From UBA3937 sp050951585 (GTDB lineage: Bacteria; Bacillota; Peptococcia; DRI-13; DTU073), in contig JBMNJI010000013.1 in NCBI GenBank assembly GCA_050951585.1, positions 36,657 to 100,656 of the forward strand: 64,000 nt of DNA, given 5' to 3'. The number at the start of each line of letters is the position of its first letter. The first letter of the stretch is position 1. The notes beneath the pieces were generated by a model. That model had not been told where the DNA came from. It was given only the letters and a program-made list of their open reading frames with translations, and made no database searches. A program made the position numbers and the translations under genes. Below, in pieces: positions 62,534 to 64,000 of the stretch.

Positions 62534-63478
62534 TTACTTTGGCAAATCAATAGCGCCAATGCAGTTATAAAAAATCTGAATCCGCTGGGTTCTGCGGCCA
62601 TCTACTTTTTCAGCCTTGAATACTATAATTTTGTCAATGAACTCTCGAATAATCTCTGCATCCAATTCTGTAATTTCTGTGTACTTTTTTACTAGTGCCA
62701 AAAAGCGATCGGTATTGAGGGACTGTTCATTTGCTGTATCAATAGTACGCTTTAATTTGGATATCCTTTCTTCCAGTGCCTTCTGTTCGGCTTCATATTC
62801 AGCCGACATCTTGTAAAAACGCTCTTCGGGAATTTTACCCATCACATTGTCCTCATATAGCTTTCGAATGATTTTGTCTATGTCAGCAATGCGAGTCTGT
62901 GCTTGTTCATACTCCTTTTGACTTTGGCGGAGTTCTTTGGCAAGTTCCTTTTCTGAATTATTCATAACTATACGGATGAATTCCTGTTCATGGTCTTTGG
63001 CAAAGGAGGTTACACATCTTAAGTCCTCTAGCAAAAGCTGTTCCACTACAACATTGCGTATCTGATGTGAACTGCACATACCCTTTTTCTTGCGGTAAGT
63101 CGCACAAACGAAGTATTCCTTATCGTGTGTCCATCCCTTGCCTCTAACCTGATACAGCTTTGCTCCACAGTCGGCACAAAACATCATGCCAGAAAGCATT
63201 CCCATTTTACCTAATCGCGATGGTCTTCGCTTACCATCTCTGATTTTCTGCACTGTTTCCCAAGTCCCCTCATCAATAATTGCTTCATGGGTATTTTTGA
63301 AAACCAGCCATTCCTCTGGATTGTTCATTATCTTGATTTTGCTCTTATATGACTTTTTAGAAGTCTTGAAATTCACCGTGTGACCTAGATATTCCATTTT
63401 AGCCAGAATATCTGCTACGGTACGAGCCGACCAAGCATATGGGTTTTCAGGTGGTCTTGCTGGAGTGTTAATACCCAT
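62534..63478 (-). pseudogene. Large serine recombinase, C-terminal remnant
   Basis: The open part (about 314 residues) begins within the recombinase DNA-binding region: TVADILAKMEYLGHTVNFKT is typical. It continues with the zinc ribbon CADC...CATYRKKKGMC and a coiled-coil/DUF4368-like end (EFIDKIIVF). The N-terminal resolvase domain of about 150-200 residues with the catalytic serine is absent; in its place, around 63,480-63,510, lies primase sequence in another frame. The protein cannot catalyse recombination. Close relatives are TnpX-type or Tn5397/phage large serine recombinases. Confidence 0.85.
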
Positions 63479-64000
63479 TTTGCGAAGATGAACCGTAAAG
63501 ATTTATAATAATCAGCAAACAGCCTGCTTGCCCCAATATCCGTCCAAGGGTAGCGATCGTTACTCTCAGGCTTAAAGCCAGCAAGGGAACATTCACCAAA
63601 ATCTTCTGTAGCTGATGAACGCTTGCCACCTGGTTTATATATTTCAGTAGCATTTGCGATAGCTTTTTCTATGGTTATCATTCCATAAGTACTGCCGGAC
63701 TGTGGTCTATTCCATTTATCCCGCATTAAGCCGCTCTGCCGGAAAAGTCTGTCCATCTGCCCAATATCCCTGCCACACCAAAATGCCAGCATACCGCAAA
63801 GTGCCAAATCAGCTTCACTGGCAGAAGCATAGCCTGATGTATCCCCTTGCCATAATGCTTTGAACCTTTCTCCGTTTGCCGATTTTAAAGCCTTCTCAAT
63901 AACAGACTTGTCAGACAGATAGGATTGAATTTCTATATCTACTAGTTGCTTCACAGAGGTAGGACGCAGCATATACTTGTCTAGTATCATCTGTAGTTCA
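63415..64000 (-). pseudogene. Phage/plasmid primase-like fragment, cut by window and by deletion
   Basis: The frame is open through the right edge of the window. From residue 1 in view it resembles the primase C-terminal region of phage/ICE replication proteins: IEKALKSANGERFKALWQGD, SEADLALCGMLAFWCG, IDRLFRQSGLMRDKW-like (here MDRLFRQSGLMRDKWNRP). After about 63,490 the frame enters recombinase DNA and adds about 25 meaningless residues before a stop at 63415. This is a deletion fusion of two mobile-element genes. The 5' part lies beyond the window. Confidence 0.75.

Overview
The window looks like a chromosomal segment of an endospore-forming, Clostridia-like member of the Bacillota. The evidence is an alpha/beta-type small acid-soluble spore protein, a sporulation-type LonB, a GerMN lipoprotein, a CwlD-like cortex amidase, a YitT-family protein, paired GlgC/GlgD subunits, and strong Shine-Dalgarno sites before most genes. 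I cannot name the genus. Most genes lie on the minus strand. I find no rRNA, CRISPR array or intact transposon.

Layout. 0-5.5 kb: proteostasis block tig-clpP-clpX-lonB (minus), with a spore-protein gene on the plus strand between clpX and lonB. 5.6-8.3 kb: rph-rdgB-phosphodiesterase, followed by a seven-tRNA operon (Arg-His-Gln-Lys-Lys-Leu-Gly) whose near-consensus promoter lies in the 3' end of the phosphodiesterase gene. 8.4-26.7 kb: housekeeping and cell-envelope genes, namely a UPF0316 protein, a four-SH3-domain amidase, a GerMN lipoprotein, lgt, an ACT-domain protein with phenylacetate-CoA ligase, YitT, a membrane-anchored FAD oxidoreductase, murI-cobT, nfeD-slipin, nfo, an intracellular-type subtilase, a CapA-like protein and an aromatic-acid-exporter-like protein.

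26.8-28.6 kb: tRNA-Thr(CGU) and a decayed 1.6-kb island bounded by a 39-bp repeat of the tRNA 3' end. It holds a truncated Ser/Thr kinase, the stump of a RelE/Gp49-like toxin and an intact-looking XRE antitoxin. 28.6-46 kb: uvsE, then glycogen metabolism. A phosphoglucomutase gene on plus converges on an eight-gene minus-strand run glgB-glgP-glgC-glgD-glgA-GH13-malQ-pgi, which starts at a TTGACA/TAAAAT promoter downstream of a ROK glucokinase. Together these genes cover glucose to G6P to G1P to ADP-glucose to glycogen, and breakdown back to G1P and glucose.

46-53 kb: a secreted eight-FN3 protein with nearly identical 273-bp tandem repeats, an ATP-dependent DNA ligase, a ZIP transporter, a split TauE/SafE pair preceded by a leader able to sequester its start site, and two small secreted proteins, one of them frame-disrupted. 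53-60.4 kb: arginine operon argC-J-D-F-G-H without argB, driven by a promoter that overlaps an ARG-box palindrome. 60.4-64 kb: an HD-GYP protein, cwlD, and at the right edge a decayed mobile element in which a primase fragment is joined out of frame to the C-terminal half of a large serine recombinase.

I did not find a clearly new, complete biological system. The items most worth checking are the tRNA-Thr island, the start-site-sequestering leader before the split TauE genes, the glycogen synthase lacking the lysine of its KTGGL motif, and the recombinase/primase deletion junction. All assignments come from reading motifs by eye; no database search was run.
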